Source: Pseudocolwellia sp. AS88
GTDB lineage: Bacteria > Pseudomonadota > Gammaproteobacteria > Enterobacterales > Alteromonadaceae
DNA: 64,000 nt
Reading direction: 5' to 3'
Assembly (NCBI RefSeq): GCF_030551755.1
Contig: NZ_JAUPEC010000002.1
Coordinates: 62,001-126,000 of the forward strand
The position numbers and the translations under genes are program-made. Within the stretch, counting starts at the first letter, position 1. Every line of letters starts with the position of its first letter. Positions 45,962-54,738 of the stretch are shown one piece after another. The notes under the pieces are model-generated. The model made no database searches, had not been told where the DNA came from, and worked only from the letters and a program-made list of their open reading frames with translations.

Positions 45962-47779
45962 CTACACAAGCCCAATGCGCTTTTCAAACTCGGAAAGAAG
46001 CCATGTGTTTTTGAAATCATCAAAGACTCTCAATTGGTCTTTTACTTGTCCATGTGAGGATAAATATTCAGGGCAATTCAAAATACAAGCTCCTGAAGAA
46101 AGGTTAAGTAACTCATCTTTATTTTTAAGATAAGAAATGCCCAAATATGCGACATTTTTAACTTTTGTAGTATCTACAAAAGCCATAAGCTCTTCTTCAA
46201 CAGATCGAGTTGTTTTATCTCGATTAAAGAACCAAGCACCAACATGCTCAGTCGCTTTATCATTCACTCTAAAAGTATCACTTGATTTTACATAATCTAA
46301 AACTAAACATTTCAAATTATGTTTTTTAGCTTTTAAAAAATTTGTTTTATTTGTCTTAAGAAATAAGTACTTTCCCGAAGCGATATCAAGCGAAACTCTA
46401 TTAACTTGTGCTTGCTGTGTAATTGGATACATCCAGTTGCCTAAAAAACCAATGAACTCTGAATGCGTAAAACCCATGTCAATAAAAGCCCAATAACGGA
46501 GTAGCAAAACAATTTTATTGGTAACTGTGACTTCGTATGTAATATTCCCTTCATTTTGAATTTTAGGCTCATCTCCATGCGCTACAGTATTTCTAAGTTG
46601 CTTCAAGTGTCGAAAATCATCATCTTTGAACCCCAGCACTTCAATGATATTTGGGTTAGTTCTAGACACTTTCAGATCGAATTTTTCATTAAATGAGGGA
46701 ATAGATGTGTTTTGAATATTCTGATTAACCTGAATGCACATGCTATCAATAACAGCATTGAATTTTTCCTTATCTTCATCGCCTAAACTGCATTCTGATT
46801 TCACTTTTTCCAATGAAGTTCGTGCAACTCGTCGGTATTTCTTAAACTGCCCAAGTGATAGAGACTTTTCTTCATTCTTGGCGAAGATACTTACGTATCG
46901 GTCGACCAAACTAACATATGCTAATATTCTATATTCCCAAAACCCTTCATATGAAAGCATACCAGAGATTCTAGCCCAAACATTTTTGTATTTTTCATTG
47001 TTACTACTGAAGTAACCTTGTAGTAATTCTTGCCACTTATTTTCTTTGAATAAAAATGATGAAGGAACAAAGCACTTTCTCGGCAAGATATCTTCGTTTG
47101 TATCTCTTGTAGCGTTTACAAAATATATTGACTGCTTAGTGTTTTTTGTAGTTGCATCCAGTACATACTCGACACCAATCGAATGACCAAGTAGTAATGT
47201 AAAGAATGTCCTTATATCGTTAATTATTGCCATCAATTCAGTAATAGACCAAGAGGAATTTTTAGATTCGATTCTTAGAAGTGAGTATTGGTTAAGTTGG
47301 TAATTATTATCTTTAACATGCTTAGTATCACACCAATGTTCATTACTTAAAGAAATCTTTTTACCGCCCAAGTTGACTTCAGCATCAAAAGTTCTAGAGT
47401 CTCTTTTTCTAATGATTTCACTATCAGTAAGCTCAAAACTTCCATTACTATCCATCCATTGTGATAGTCCTTGGAGAAGAAGGTAAACTTTCTTAAATTT
47501 AGCTCGCTTTTCCTTTCCCCTAATAAAGACACTTGGAAAAATGGCATTATCAAATACTTCACAATCTTGCAATTGGTACTGATACTTTTCAGACTTACAA
47601 ATAAACACTTTTTGTTTTGCATATTTAGATATAGCTGTATTTAAATCAAAATTAACTTGAGGGGCTTGATTTTTTTTAACTGATAGCTTACCACTACCAA
47701 CAGCAGTACCTGATGTAGTAAAAACTTCAATATTAACTGAAAACTCATCTAAAAAACCAACATATTGATCAAAAATCAT
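45962..47779 (-). CDS. HEPN-domain protein, candidate ApeA-like anti-phage protein
   Basis: A 605-residue soluble protein. Near the C-terminal third, FRHLKQLRNTVAHGDEP contains the HEPN RNase motif R-x4-H (Arg396, His401), preceded by a helix with WEYRILAYVSLVDRYVSIF typical of large HEPN proteins. The N-terminal region starts with a short beta-rich stretch (GFLDEFSVNIEVFTTSGTAVGSGKLSV) compatible with the ApeA N-terminal domain. ApeA is a single-gene abortive-infection defence of about 595 residues that acts through an HEPN RNase. It has no operon partners, is bracketed by mobile-element remnants and interrupts a zinc locus, all fitting an acquired defence gene. Recognition is from memory of motifs; the final 150 residues are unassigned. 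Confidence 0.65.
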   Translation of the reverse strand: MIFDQYVGFLDEFSVNIEVFTTSGTAVGSGKLSVKKNQAPQVNFDLNTAISKYAKQKVFICKSEKYQYQLQDCEVFDNAIFPSVFIRGKEKRAKFKKVYLLLQGLSQWMDSNGSFELTDSEIIRKRDSRTFDAEVNLGGKKISLSNEHWCDTKHVKDNNYQLNQYSLLRIESKNSSWSITELMAIINDIRTFFTLLLGHSIGVEYVLDATTKNTKQSIYFVNATRDTNEDILPRKCFVPSSFLFKENKWQELLQGYFSSNNEKYKNVWARISGMLSYEGFWEYRILAYVSLVDRYVSIFAKNEEKSLSLGQFKKYRRVARTSLEKVKSECSLGDEDKEKFNAVIDSMCIQVNQNIQNTSIPSFNEKFDLKVSRTNPNIIEVLGFKDDDFRHLKQLRNTVAHGDEPKIQNEGNITYEVTVTNKIVLLLRYWAFIDMGFTHSEFIGFLGNWMYPITQQAQVNRVSLDIASGKYLFLKTNKTNFLKAKKHNLKCLVLDYVKSSDTFRVNDKATEHVGAWFFNRDKTTRSVEEELMAFVDTTKVKNVAYLGISYLKNKDELLNLSSGACILNCPEYLSSHGQVKDQLRVFDDFKNTWLLSEFEKRIGLV

Positions 47780-48180
47780 AAATAATTTCTAACGCCTCAA
47801 TGAGAATAAATAAAAAGAAAGTAGAGCAACATAACAGTTATTATGGAGGTTTTTCAGTAATAAGACACCTATAATTCATTAGAAAAAGTATCGAATCATT
47901 TAAAGTGAACACTTCCGCGATGCGCACAAAGTGATCATATTTATCAGTGGCAAACTCATGTTATTTAGTGGTCACGGTAAATGTGATTAGGTGACAGAGT
48001 TGAATGATAATGACTGGCGCTTATGATGCAATTGGGTGGCACAACTGATGTAATTGTCCAATTGAATTCTAAATCCAATTCTAGACCCAGTGCTAGGATA
48101 AAAGTTGGAGATGAACTTTGCTCTTCAATAAACGTAGTTTAGGTTTCATACATACTAGGCAAAGCTTAATCCCAAGCCTA
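47780..48180. other. Intergenic region with right GTGGCA-type repeat array
   Basis: About 400 bases between the HEPN gene and zrgA. The first 130 bases hold the HEPN promoter region; the repeat array at 47931-48041 follows; nothing was recognised in the rest. Confidence 0.5.
47931..48041 (+). mobile_element. Right degenerate IS21-family-like end array
   Basis: Units GTGATCA (47931), GTGGCA (47947), GTGGTCAC (47968), GTGACA (47991), CTGGCG (48014) and GTGGCAC (48036) are spaced 16, 21, 23, 23 and 22 bases apart. It is the mirror image of the left array, with the same 16-base innermost spacing. It resembles IS21-family terminal repeats; no transposase gene is present. Confidence 0.45.
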
Positions 48181-48741
48181 TTATTTCCACTTCAACCTAT
48201 TATTGTTAGGGGTTAAGGTAACCGCTCCTTGACCTTTTTCACTGATCCATAACGTTCTGATTTTCTTTATTTCTTCAAACTGTTCAAATAAATTTATTGT
48301 TGCTGTATTCACTTCTGAAAGTTTTTCACACATTAATGTATAGCTAAAACTAAGCTCTGTATGTTCAACATGATCGTGGTGTTCATGTTTATGTTCATCT
48401 AGGGTTAAATGAGATTCTTTAGCTAATAATGTGTTTAAGTTATTTTCATTGTTACTGAGTTCGCATTCCATCTTAGAAAGGGTGAGTATAGTGTCTATTT
48501 GACTTAGTTTTACTCTAACATCTTCTATTTTTTTAATCTGATCAGCTGTTTCTGCTTTATGCTCAAATCCCAAAAGGCTATCAGCGGGAGTTAAGAAATT
48601 AATAAGTAATTTATTTGATTCTACTGCTAGTGTTAATTCTGCTTCACCATGAACATGGGCTGTATGCTCATTTGCCATCGATGAAACCTGAAGAGTTAAT
48701 GATATAAAAAGAATAAATATCATGTTAAATAAATAACGCAT
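48181..48741 (-). CDS. zrgA: ZrgA family (DUF2796) zinc-uptake protein
   Basis: A 186-residue periplasmic protein. A signal peptide (FILFISLTLQVSSMA) is followed by HTAHVHGEAELTLAVESNKLLINF, the DUF2796/ZrgA opening, and LGFEHKA. A central His-rich loop, DEHKHEHHDHVEH (about residues 115-127), is a zinc-binding cluster; SFSYTLMCEKLSEV and the late LTPNNNRLKW complete the family pattern. In Vibrio cholerae ZrgA belongs to a zinc-regulated uptake locus with an ABC pair. Here it shares an intergenic region carrying a Zur-like box with the divergent PhoX-type gene, and is separated from the ABC genes by inserted DNA. Confidence 0.85.
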   Translation of the reverse strand: MRYLFNMIFILFISLTLQVSSMANEHTAHVHGEAELTLAVESNKLLINFLTPADSLLGFEHKAETADQIKKIEDVRVKLSQIDTILTLSKMECELSNNENNLNTLLAKESHLTLDEHKHEHHDHVEHTELSFSYTLMCEKLSEVNTATINLFEQFEEIKKIRTLWISEKGQGAVTLTPNNNRLKWK

Positions 48742-48912
48742 AAGTTTTGGGCTCTTTAGTATGTTTTTATTTGTGTAGCTAAGTTTTTAAAGCAACTTTT
48801 AAGCAAGACGAGAATAAATAACCTCAGCTCGCTATTTGCACAAATATTAAGTTTGTATGAATATTACATAAATGCCGGTTTTCGAATTGGAATAATATGC
48901 TTCTTCCTGTTA

Positions 48913-48929
48913 GTGTTACAATATAACAC
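48913..48929. promoter_or_regulatory. Zur-like operator between zrgA and the PhoX-type gene
   Basis: GTGTTACAATATAACAC is a 17-base palindrome with one mismatched arm pair and the TGTTA/TAACA arms of the Zur box. It is 56 bases before the PhoX-type start and 172 bases before zrgA, so it may control both. A short family A/B end fragment, TAACCTCAGCTCG, lies nearby at about 48820. Confidence 0.7.
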
Positions 48930-48984
48930 TTTGTGACTGGTAAAATAAAAATGTTTTACTATAAAAAGATCTAAGGATAAAAAA

Positions 48985-50322
48985 TTGGACAGAAGAAACT
49001 TTATTTATGGCGCTGGTTCTATTGCATTTGCAGGGCTTGCGGCAAGCGTGTTGGGTTGTTCACACAAAGTAGAACATATTACTAACAAATATGGTCCTCT
49101 ATTGCCTGATTCTAATGGTTTACTTGATTTACCCGCTGGCTTTAATTATCAGGTTATTTCAAGCTTTGCAAAACCAATGAATGATGGTTTTCATGTGCCA
49201 GATCGTGCTGATGGCATGGGCTGTTTACCGTTAACAGAAAAGCGAGTGGTTTTAATAAGAAATCATGAATTGAGTTTAAAGCACTTACGTCGTCAGCCCG
49301 ATAGTATTCAGTCTCATAAATCAGCACTTAGTTATGACTCTTTGAATAATGGTGTATCGTTACCGGGCGGCACTACAAACATTGTTTATAACTTAGAAAC
49401 TCAACAAGTTGAGCAAGAGTTCATGTCGTTAACGGGAACCTTAAGAAATTGTTCTGGTGGCATAACTCCTTGGAATTCATGGCTAACGTGTGAAGAGTCT
49501 GTTGAAAAAGCTAATAACAAACATAAAAAAGATCATGGTTATATCTTTGAAATACCTGCTACAACAAAGGGGTTAATTGAACCTAAACCATTAAAAGCTA
49601 TGGGTAGATTTAATCATGAAGCCGCTGCTGTTGATCCTCAAACTGGAACCGTATATTTAACCGAAGATAGAGGCGATAGTTTGTTTTATCGTTTTGTACC
49701 TAATGTTTATGGCGAACTTGATAAAGGAGGGCAGTTACAAGCTTTAGTATTTATTAAGCATCAACAGTTTGACACTCGAAACTGGTCAAATTCTTCAATG
49801 AAAAAAGGTACTTGGTATCAAACTAAATGGATAAATATTACTGATCCTGAAAGCCCAAATGATGACTTAAGAAAGCAAGGTTATGAATTAGGCGCTGCAT
49901 TGTTTGCTCGTGGTGAAGGTGTTCATTGGGCAGATAAAGAATTGTATTTTTGTTGTACCAATGGTGGAGCTAAACAAATAGGACAAATAATGCGTTATCG
50001 TCCTACCCCAACAAGTGATATACCATTAAATGAAGTTGGTGATATTCAGTTGTTCTTGGAAAGTGAGAGTACAAACTTATATAACTTTGGTGATAATTTA
50101 ACGGTTATGCCTCATGGCGATTTATTAGTTTGTGAAGACCAATACACAGATGTTGTAGACAATCATTTGCGTGGTGTTACACCGCAAGGTGAACTTTATA
50201 ATTTTGCCAAACTCAATGCTCAAACAGAGTTAGCTGGCGCATGTTTTTCTCCAGACGGCAAAGTCTTATTTGTTAATGTGTATTCCCCTACAAAAACATT
50301 AGCGATAAGAGGTCCATGGTAA
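48985..50322 (+). CDS. PhoX/DUF839 family phosphatase-like protein
   Basis: A 445-residue exported protein. The N-terminus DRRNFIYGAGSIAFAGLAASVLGC combines a Tat motif with a lipobox (Cys25). The PhoX/DUF839 propeller is visible from LLDLPAGFNYQVI, GCLPLTEKRVVLIRNHELS, GGTTNIVYN, RNCSGGITPWNSWLTCEE, MGRFNHEAAAVDPQTGTVYLTEDRG and FVNVYSPTKTLAIRGPW. PhoX enzymes are alkaline phosphatases using iron and calcium rather than zinc. The TTG start has AAGGA 9 bases upstream. The Zur-like box at 48913-48929 suggests induction in zinc shortage, when zinc-dependent phosphatases fail. Confidence 0.85.
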   Translation: MDRRNFIYGAGSIAFAGLAASVLGCSHKVEHITNKYGPLLPDSNGLLDLPAGFNYQVISSFAKPMNDGFHVPDRADGMGCLPLTEKRVVLIRNHELSLKHLRRQPDSIQSHKSALSYDSLNNGVSLPGGTTNIVYNLETQQVEQEFMSLTGTLRNCSGGITPWNSWLTCEESVEKANNKHKKDHGYIFEIPATTKGLIEPKPLKAMGRFNHEAAAVDPQTGTVYLTEDRGDSLFYRFVPNVYGELDKGGQLQALVFIKHQQFDTRNWSNSSMKKGTWYQTKWINITDPESPNDDLRKQGYELGAALFARGEGVHWADKELYFCCTNGGAKQIGQIMRYRPTPTSDIPLNEVGDIQLFLESESTNLYNFGDNLTVMPHGDLLVCEDQYTDVVDNHLRGVTPQGELYNFAKLNAQTELAGACFSPDGKVLFVNVYSPTKTLAIRGPW

Positions 50323-50829
50323 TTTCTGTTATGTAAATAACTTCAGATTGGGTTAAATAATCTCTGCTTGGTTTAGAGCTTTTTAATTGATTAAAAGTTT
50401 TAAACTGAGCAGAGCTTAATTAAGTTAAATTTAGGTAAATATACTAGGGCCTGTTGATCTTTCAGGGTTAAATTTTATTCAATTTAAAACGGATTTAATC
50501 GCGATGTGAGCTTTGTCTAATAGTCATTCTATTATAAAAGCGAACAGCAATGAGTAAATTCGTTTTAAATGAACCCAAAGGGCAGCATATGTTTGAAATT
50601 CCTTACTTTGGATAGGGAGGGCGTTATCGTATGTTCGAGTAGCCAGCTACACGTCACATACTCTGCCTTGTCTAAATATCAAACATCTTGCTGTAAAAGT
50701 AATCTCGAAAGATCAACAGTCCCTAAGCCCCTAACCGCTTTTGTTACTCACTCTAAAAATATGTATTATATGTTCTTTGTCATTATAACTTTGCCAACCT
50801 GTAACTAATCAAACCTCAAAGGTGACTCT
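50323..50829. other. Region between the PhoX-type and MarR genes
   Basis: About 500 bases holding an imperfect inverted repeat (CTCTGCT..GTTTA / TAAAC..AGCAGAG, about 50371-50421), a TAACTTCAGATTGGG sequence reminiscent of family A/B ends near 50338, and the family D element. No gene. Confidence 0.6.
50447..50723. repeat. Family D miniature element (IS630/mariner-like ends)
   Basis: The 277-base element runs from GGGCCTGTTGATCTTTC (50447-50463) to GAAAGATCAACAGTCCC (50707-50723), inverted copies identical at 16 of 17 positions. TA flanks both sides (50445-50446, 50724-50725), as expected for elements that duplicate a TA target. A short open frame inside has no protein-like features. Confidence 0.85.
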
Positions 50830-51264
50830 GTGTCGTTAAACTTGAATACATTTTTTCCATATCAATTCTCTGTTTTAGCTCAGCAAGTCACAGCATTTAT
50901 TGCACAAATATATGAAGAATATGGGTTAACTAAGATGGAATGGCGTGTTATTGCTACTATCGGCTACCATGATGAGATATCGGCGCGTGATATATGTAGC
51001 TTTACTCATCTTGATAAAATGCAGGTCAGTCGAGCTATTAACCGCTTGATCAAAAGAGAGCTTTTACAGCAACAAACAAGCTCTGAAGATAGACGTAAAA
51101 ACTTACTCAACCTTAGTGCTGAAGGTGAAAAACTTTATCAGGAAATTATTCCATTAGTGCAAGTTCAAGAAGAACGATTACTTGAAGGTTTAACAGCAGG
51201 AGAATGCGAACAGTTGAAAATGCTAACTCAAAAACTTAGCGCTAAACTTGAAAAAAATAGTTAA
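50830..51264 (+). CDS. MarR-family transcriptional regulator
   Basis: A 144-residue winged-helix dimer. The HTH core is TKMEWRVIATIGYHDEISARDICSFTHLDKMQVSRAINRLIKRELL followed by the wing SSEDRRKNLLNLSAEGEKLY. GTG start with AAAGGTGA 6 bases upstream. Such proteins usually sense small aromatic ligands. It sits on the plus strand facing the tyrosine-degradation genes, which is suggestive but not proof of control. Its TAA stop lies inside the left end of element A4, so the last codons may have been altered by that insertion. Confidence 0.88.
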   Translation: MSLNLNTFFPYQFSVLAQQVTAFIAQIYEEYGLTKMEWRVIATIGYHDEISARDICSFTHLDKMQVSRAINRLIKRELLQQQTSSEDRRKNLLNLSAEGEKLYQEIIPLVQVQEERLLEGLTAGECEQLKMLTQKLSAKLEKNS

Positions 51265-51458
51265 CCTGAACTCGGTTTAAGATTTTTTTAATTGATTGAA
51301 ATTATTACTCATAAAATTTAACTTATTCTCTAGCTTGATAGTTTTTCTTTCTTCAAGGCAGATTTCGCGTCAATAGCTAGTCTATTGCAAGTAAATTTAA
51401 CGATGAAGCAAGTAAAAGTAGCTGTTAGAGAAGAATATATTAAGCCGAGTTCAGGTTA
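51262..51458. repeat. Family A inverted-repeat element A4 (inverted orientation)
   Basis: A 197-base copy from TAACCTGAACTCGGTTTAA to TTAAGCCGAGTTCAGGTTA. Internal blocks appear in the reverse order relative to A1/A2, so it is inserted in the opposite direction. Its first three bases are the stop codon of the MarR gene. Confidence 0.92.
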
Positions 51459-51707
51459 GTTATCTGGATTGCTTTAACTACCTAATTTCGCGTCTTAATT
51501 TAATAACTTAATTCCGTTATCTCATTTAACTTGATTAATCAAATCCCATAGTCATTCATCATAAAAACTAGAGTGTAAAACAAAAAAACTCTACAAGTAT
51601 GCCTTGTAGAGCTCGCCAAGTTGGTTGGGCTGGGTAATTGTTTTAACAAGTTGTTGTATTAATTATCTCACTCAAGTTAGCACTTAAATTAGCTTAGCTC
51701 AGGTTAG
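51459..51707. other. Downstream region of fahA
   Basis: Contains the fahA operon terminator (51582-51611) and an end-like fragment TTAGCTTAGCTCAGGTTA (51689-51706) one base away from the fahA stop codon. No gene. Confidence 0.6.
51582..51611 (-). terminator. Terminator of the hpd-fahA unit
   Basis: On the minus strand CTCTACAAG and CTTGTAGAG form a 9-base stem with a 5-base loop, followed by seven T residues. Confidence 0.85.
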
Positions 51708-53027
51708 TTATACTAACGGCACAGCAGGAAGTACCGTTCCAGTAACTTCACCAAAGCCGATGCGTGCAGCACCTTCTTTATGACAATATCCACGCATAAT
51801 AACTGTGTCGCCATCTTCTAAGAAAGTACGCTCTTCGCCGTTACTTAGAGTGAATGTTTCTTTACCACCACGCGATAGTTCTAACATAGAGCCAGCTTGT
51901 TCGTGTACTGGACCTGATTGTGTACCTGAACCAAGCAAATCTCCCGCTTTCATAGAACAACCATTCACACTATGGTGTGTCACTAATTGCGCTATGGTCC
52001 AGTAAGAATATTTAAAGTTAGACTCACTTACTTTATCTGCAGCTTTATTGTCGTTACGCATCTTTTCAGTTTGAATTAAACATTCTAGTTGAATATCTAA
52101 ACCACCAGATTGAGTATTCGCTTCACTTGTTAAATAAGGTAAAGGTTGTGGGTCACTTTCTGGACGAGTAAAGTTAATTCTGTAAGGGGCTAATGCTTCG
52201 GTTGTTACTATCCAAGGAGAGATTGTTGAAGCAAAGTTTTTCGCTAAGAATGGACCTAATGGTTGATATTCCCAAGCTTGAATATCTCTTGCCGACCAAT
52301 CGTTGAATAAACATAAACCAAAGATATGATCTTCTGCTTTTTCGATAGAAATACGCTCACCTAATTGTGTACTTTCACCAATAAATATACCCATTTCAAG
52401 CTCGTAATCTAAACGCTTACACGGCGCTAAAACAGGAGTATCAGCATCGGGGGCTTTTAGCTGGCCATGTGGACGTGGAAATTCTTGCCCAGAAATATCA
52501 ATGGTTGAAGCCCTGCCATGATAACCGATAGGAACCCATTTATAGTTAGGAAGTAATGGGTTATCTGGGCGGAATAAAGAGCCCACAGCTGTAGCATGAT
52601 GAATAGAAGTATAAAAATCTGTGTAGTCGCCAATTTGACAAGGCATGGCGTAAGTCACTTCACTTTGTGCAATCAAACAATATTTAAGAGAAGACTCTTC
52701 AGCAGCTCCAACACGTAAGGCTTTTGATAGCGCTAAACGTAAAGCTGAATTCGCTTCTTTACCTAATGCCATTAAAGCATTCAAGGTTGGTTGTGCAGCT
52801 GCTTCAGCTGCTTCTTGAGCAATATCTGTAAATAATTTTAGTTTAGCAACAGCAGCCATATCTAAAACATAATCGCCTATGGCAACAGCGCCTCTGTTTG
52901 CTTCATTTGTACCATTTTTACGAAACGTCGCAAAAGGTAAATTTTGAATAGGGAAGTCACTGGTGTTATTGGCTGAAGTTACCCAGCTAGACAAGTTAAC
53001 ATCGTGAGTTTCATTTAATAAAGTCAT
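51708..53027 (-). CDS. fahA: Fumarylacetoacetase
   Basis: A 439-residue enzyme catalysing the last step of tyrosine breakdown: fumarylacetoacetate to fumarate and acetoacetate. Visible features: an N-terminal SH3-like domain (FATFRKNGTNEANRGAVAIGDYVLDM), DYTDFYTSIHHATAVGSLFRP with the metal Asp and catalytic His, GYHGRASTIDISG, LDYELEMGIFIG (metal Glu pair), LFNDWSARDIQAWEYQPLGPFLAKNF and GDLLGSGTQSGP. It is the last gene of hpd-VOC-fahA. Homogentisate dioxygenase and maleylacetoacetate isomerase, which act between Hpd and FahA, are not in this window. Confidence 0.95.
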   Translation of the reverse strand: MTLLNETHDVNLSSWVTSANNTSDFPIQNLPFATFRKNGTNEANRGAVAIGDYVLDMAAVAKLKLFTDIAQEAAEAAAQPTLNALMALGKEANSALRLALSKALRVGAAEESSLKYCLIAQSEVTYAMPCQIGDYTDFYTSIHHATAVGSLFRPDNPLLPNYKWVPIGYHGRASTIDISGQEFPRPHGQLKAPDADTPVLAPCKRLDYELEMGIFIGESTQLGERISIEKAEDHIFGLCLFNDWSARDIQAWEYQPLGPFLAKNFASTISPWIVTTEALAPYRINFTRPESDPQPLPYLTSEANTQSGGLDIQLECLIQTEKMRNDNKAADKVSESNFKYSYWTIAQLVTHHSVNGCSMKAGDLLGSGTQSGPVHEQAGSMLELSRGGKETFTLSNGEERTFLEDGDTVIMRGYCHKEGAARIGFGEVTGTVLPAVPLV

Positions 53028-53058
53028 AATTTATGTCCGTAAGTTGTTTACTTGTGTG

Positions 53059-53583
53059 TTATTTGTGAAGCCAAGCCGCATGATCTGGTGCCACTTTAGT
53101 TTCAGCCCAATCGTCAATCATTAGCTGAGCAACACTATGAAGCTGTTTGAATTGTTCCGGCGTGCCGGTATTTGCCGCAAGCTCCAAACGATGGCCATTA
53201 GGATCAAAGAAATAAATAGACTTAAAAATAGTGTGATCGGTAGGACCTAAAACATCAACACCTTTACTTTCTAGTTCGGCCTTCGCTTCAAGTAAATCTG
53301 CAACACTATTTACTCGTAATGCCAGATGCTGAACCCATACAGGAGTATTTTCATCTCGTCCCATGTCTGGAGAGTTAGGTATTTCGAAAAAAGCTAAAAC
53401 ATTCTCGTTACCTGCGTTAAGAAAAATATGCATGTAAGGATCAGGTTCTTTGGTAGATGGAACCTCGTTTTCTGCAATGGATAAAATAAGGTCCATATTT
53501 AACTTATCTTTATACCACTGTGCAGTTTCTTTAGCGTCGATACAGCGATATGCGACATGGTGGATTCTATCTATTTTTATCAT
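53059..53583 (-). CDS. VOC (glyoxalase/dioxygenase-fold) family protein
   Basis: A 174-residue vicinal-oxygen-chelate protein with one tandem beta-alpha-beta-beta-beta pair. Putative metal ligands are His in IHHVAYRCID (N-terminus), His in WVQHLALRV and Glu in DPNGHRLELAAN, the usual H-H-E set. Reaction unknown; the family covers glyoxalases, ring-cleaving dioxygenases and hydratases. It lies between hpd and fahA on the same strand, so it probably serves aromatic amino-acid catabolism. Start placed at MIKIDRI; an upstream TTG would add seven residues. Confidence 0.8.
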   Translation of the reverse strand: MIKIDRIHHVAYRCIDAKETAQWYKDKLNMDLILSIAENEVPSTKEPDPYMHIFLNAGNENVLAFFEIPNSPDMGRDENTPVWVQHLALRVNSVADLLEAKAELESKGVDVLGPTDHTIFKSIYFFDPNGHRLELAANTGTPEQFKQLHSVAQLMIDDWAETKVAPDHAAWLHK

Positions 53584-53664
53584 AACTATAAGTTCCCATA
53601 ACAAATTAATGAGTGGTATATCTGGTATTTTAGAAGCACTTAATTTTAGATTAAGTGCTTAATA

Positions 53665-54738
53665 TTAAGCCCCAATAACACCGCGCTCTAGCTGCTCACG
53701 CTCAATAGATTCGAATAAGGCTTTGAAATTACCTTCACCAAAACCATCATCTTGCTTACGTTGAATAAACTCGAAAAATACTGGGCCTAAAGTGGTTTCA
53801 GAAAATATTTGTAATAATAATCTAGGTGTTTCACCTTCTGTTGTACCGTCTAATAAAATGCCACGTGTTTGCATTTCTTCAACAGGTTCTCCGTGACCCG
53901 GTAAGCGTTCTTCTAACATATCGTAATAAGCGGCTGGAGGAGCTTTCATAAACTTAACGCCAGACTTTTTCAATCTATCCCAACAAGTAATTAAATCGTC
54001 ACAAGAGAAAGCAATGTGTTGAATACCTTCACCATTGTATTCCATTAAAAACTCTTCTATTTGACCACCGCCACCAGCAGCTTCTTCGTTTAATGGGATG
54101 CGGATTTTTCCATCTGGTGCTGTCATCGCTTTTGAAAGTAGACCTGTGTATTCACCTTTGATATCGAAGTAACGAATTTCTCTGAAATTAAACAGATTTT
54201 CATAATATTTAGCCCAGTGAGCCATTCTGCCACGGTAAACATTGTGTGTTAGATGATCTAATGTATGAAAACCACAACCTTCTGGGTGTCTATCTACCCC
54301 TTCAATCCAGTTAAAGTCGATATCGTAGATAGTATGACCTTCAGCATAGCGATCAATTAAATAAAGAGTGGCGCCACCAATACCTTGAATCGCAGGTAAG
54401 CGTAATTCCATTGGAGCTGTTGGTATGTCTACAGGTTGTGCACCTTTTCTTAGCGCTTCAGCATAAGCAAATTGAGCATCTTTAACGCGAAAAGCAAGAC
54501 CACAGGCAGAAGGACCGTGCTCTCTTGCATAATGATAAGCATGGCTGTTTTTTTCATAATTGGTAATTAAGCTGATATCTCCTTGTCTCCATAAAGCTAC
54601 GTCTTTAGATTTGTGCGTTGCAACCATAGTAAAACCCATCGCTGTAAATGCAGGTTCTAAAATACCTTTTTCTGGAGCAGTAAATTCCACAAATTCAAAG
54701 CCGTCTAATCCCATAGGATTCTCAAATAGATCAGTCAT
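53665..54738 (-). CDS. hpd: 4-Hydroxyphenylpyruvate dioxygenase
   Basis: A 357-residue Fe(II) dioxygenase converting 4-hydroxyphenylpyruvate to homogentisate. Two VOC-type halves are visible; the catalytic C-terminal half holds iron ligands in [11 protein letters not shown] (His), [11 protein letters not shown] (His) and [11 protein letters not shown] (Glu). [11 protein letters not shown] segment precedes the second His, as in other bacterial HPPDs. Start chosen at [10 protein letters not shown], with GGAG 7 bases upstream. It leads hpd-VOC-fahA. Confidence 0.96.
   Translation of the reverse strand: MTDLFENPMGLDGFEFVEFTAPEKGILEPAFTAMGFTMVATHKSKDVALWRQGDISLITNYEKNSHAYHYAREHGPSACGLAFRVKDAQFAYAEALRKGAQPVDIPTAPMELRLPAIQGIGGATLYLIDRYAEGHTIYDIDFNWIEGVDRHPEGCGFHTLDHLTHNVYRGRMAHWAKYYENLFNFREIRYFDIKGEYTGLLSKAMTAPDGKIRIPLNEEAAGGGGQIEEFLMEYNGEGIQHIAFSCDDLITCWDRLKKSGVKFMKAPPAAYYDMLEERLPGHGEPVEEMQTRGILLDGTTEGETPRLLLQIFSETTLGPVFFEFIQRKQDDGFGEGNFKALFESIEREQLERGVIGA

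Noticed and set aside
50569-50808. 79-residue plus-strand open frame
   Set aside because: It begins inside family D element and runs past its right end, with no protein-like composition or ribosome-binding site.
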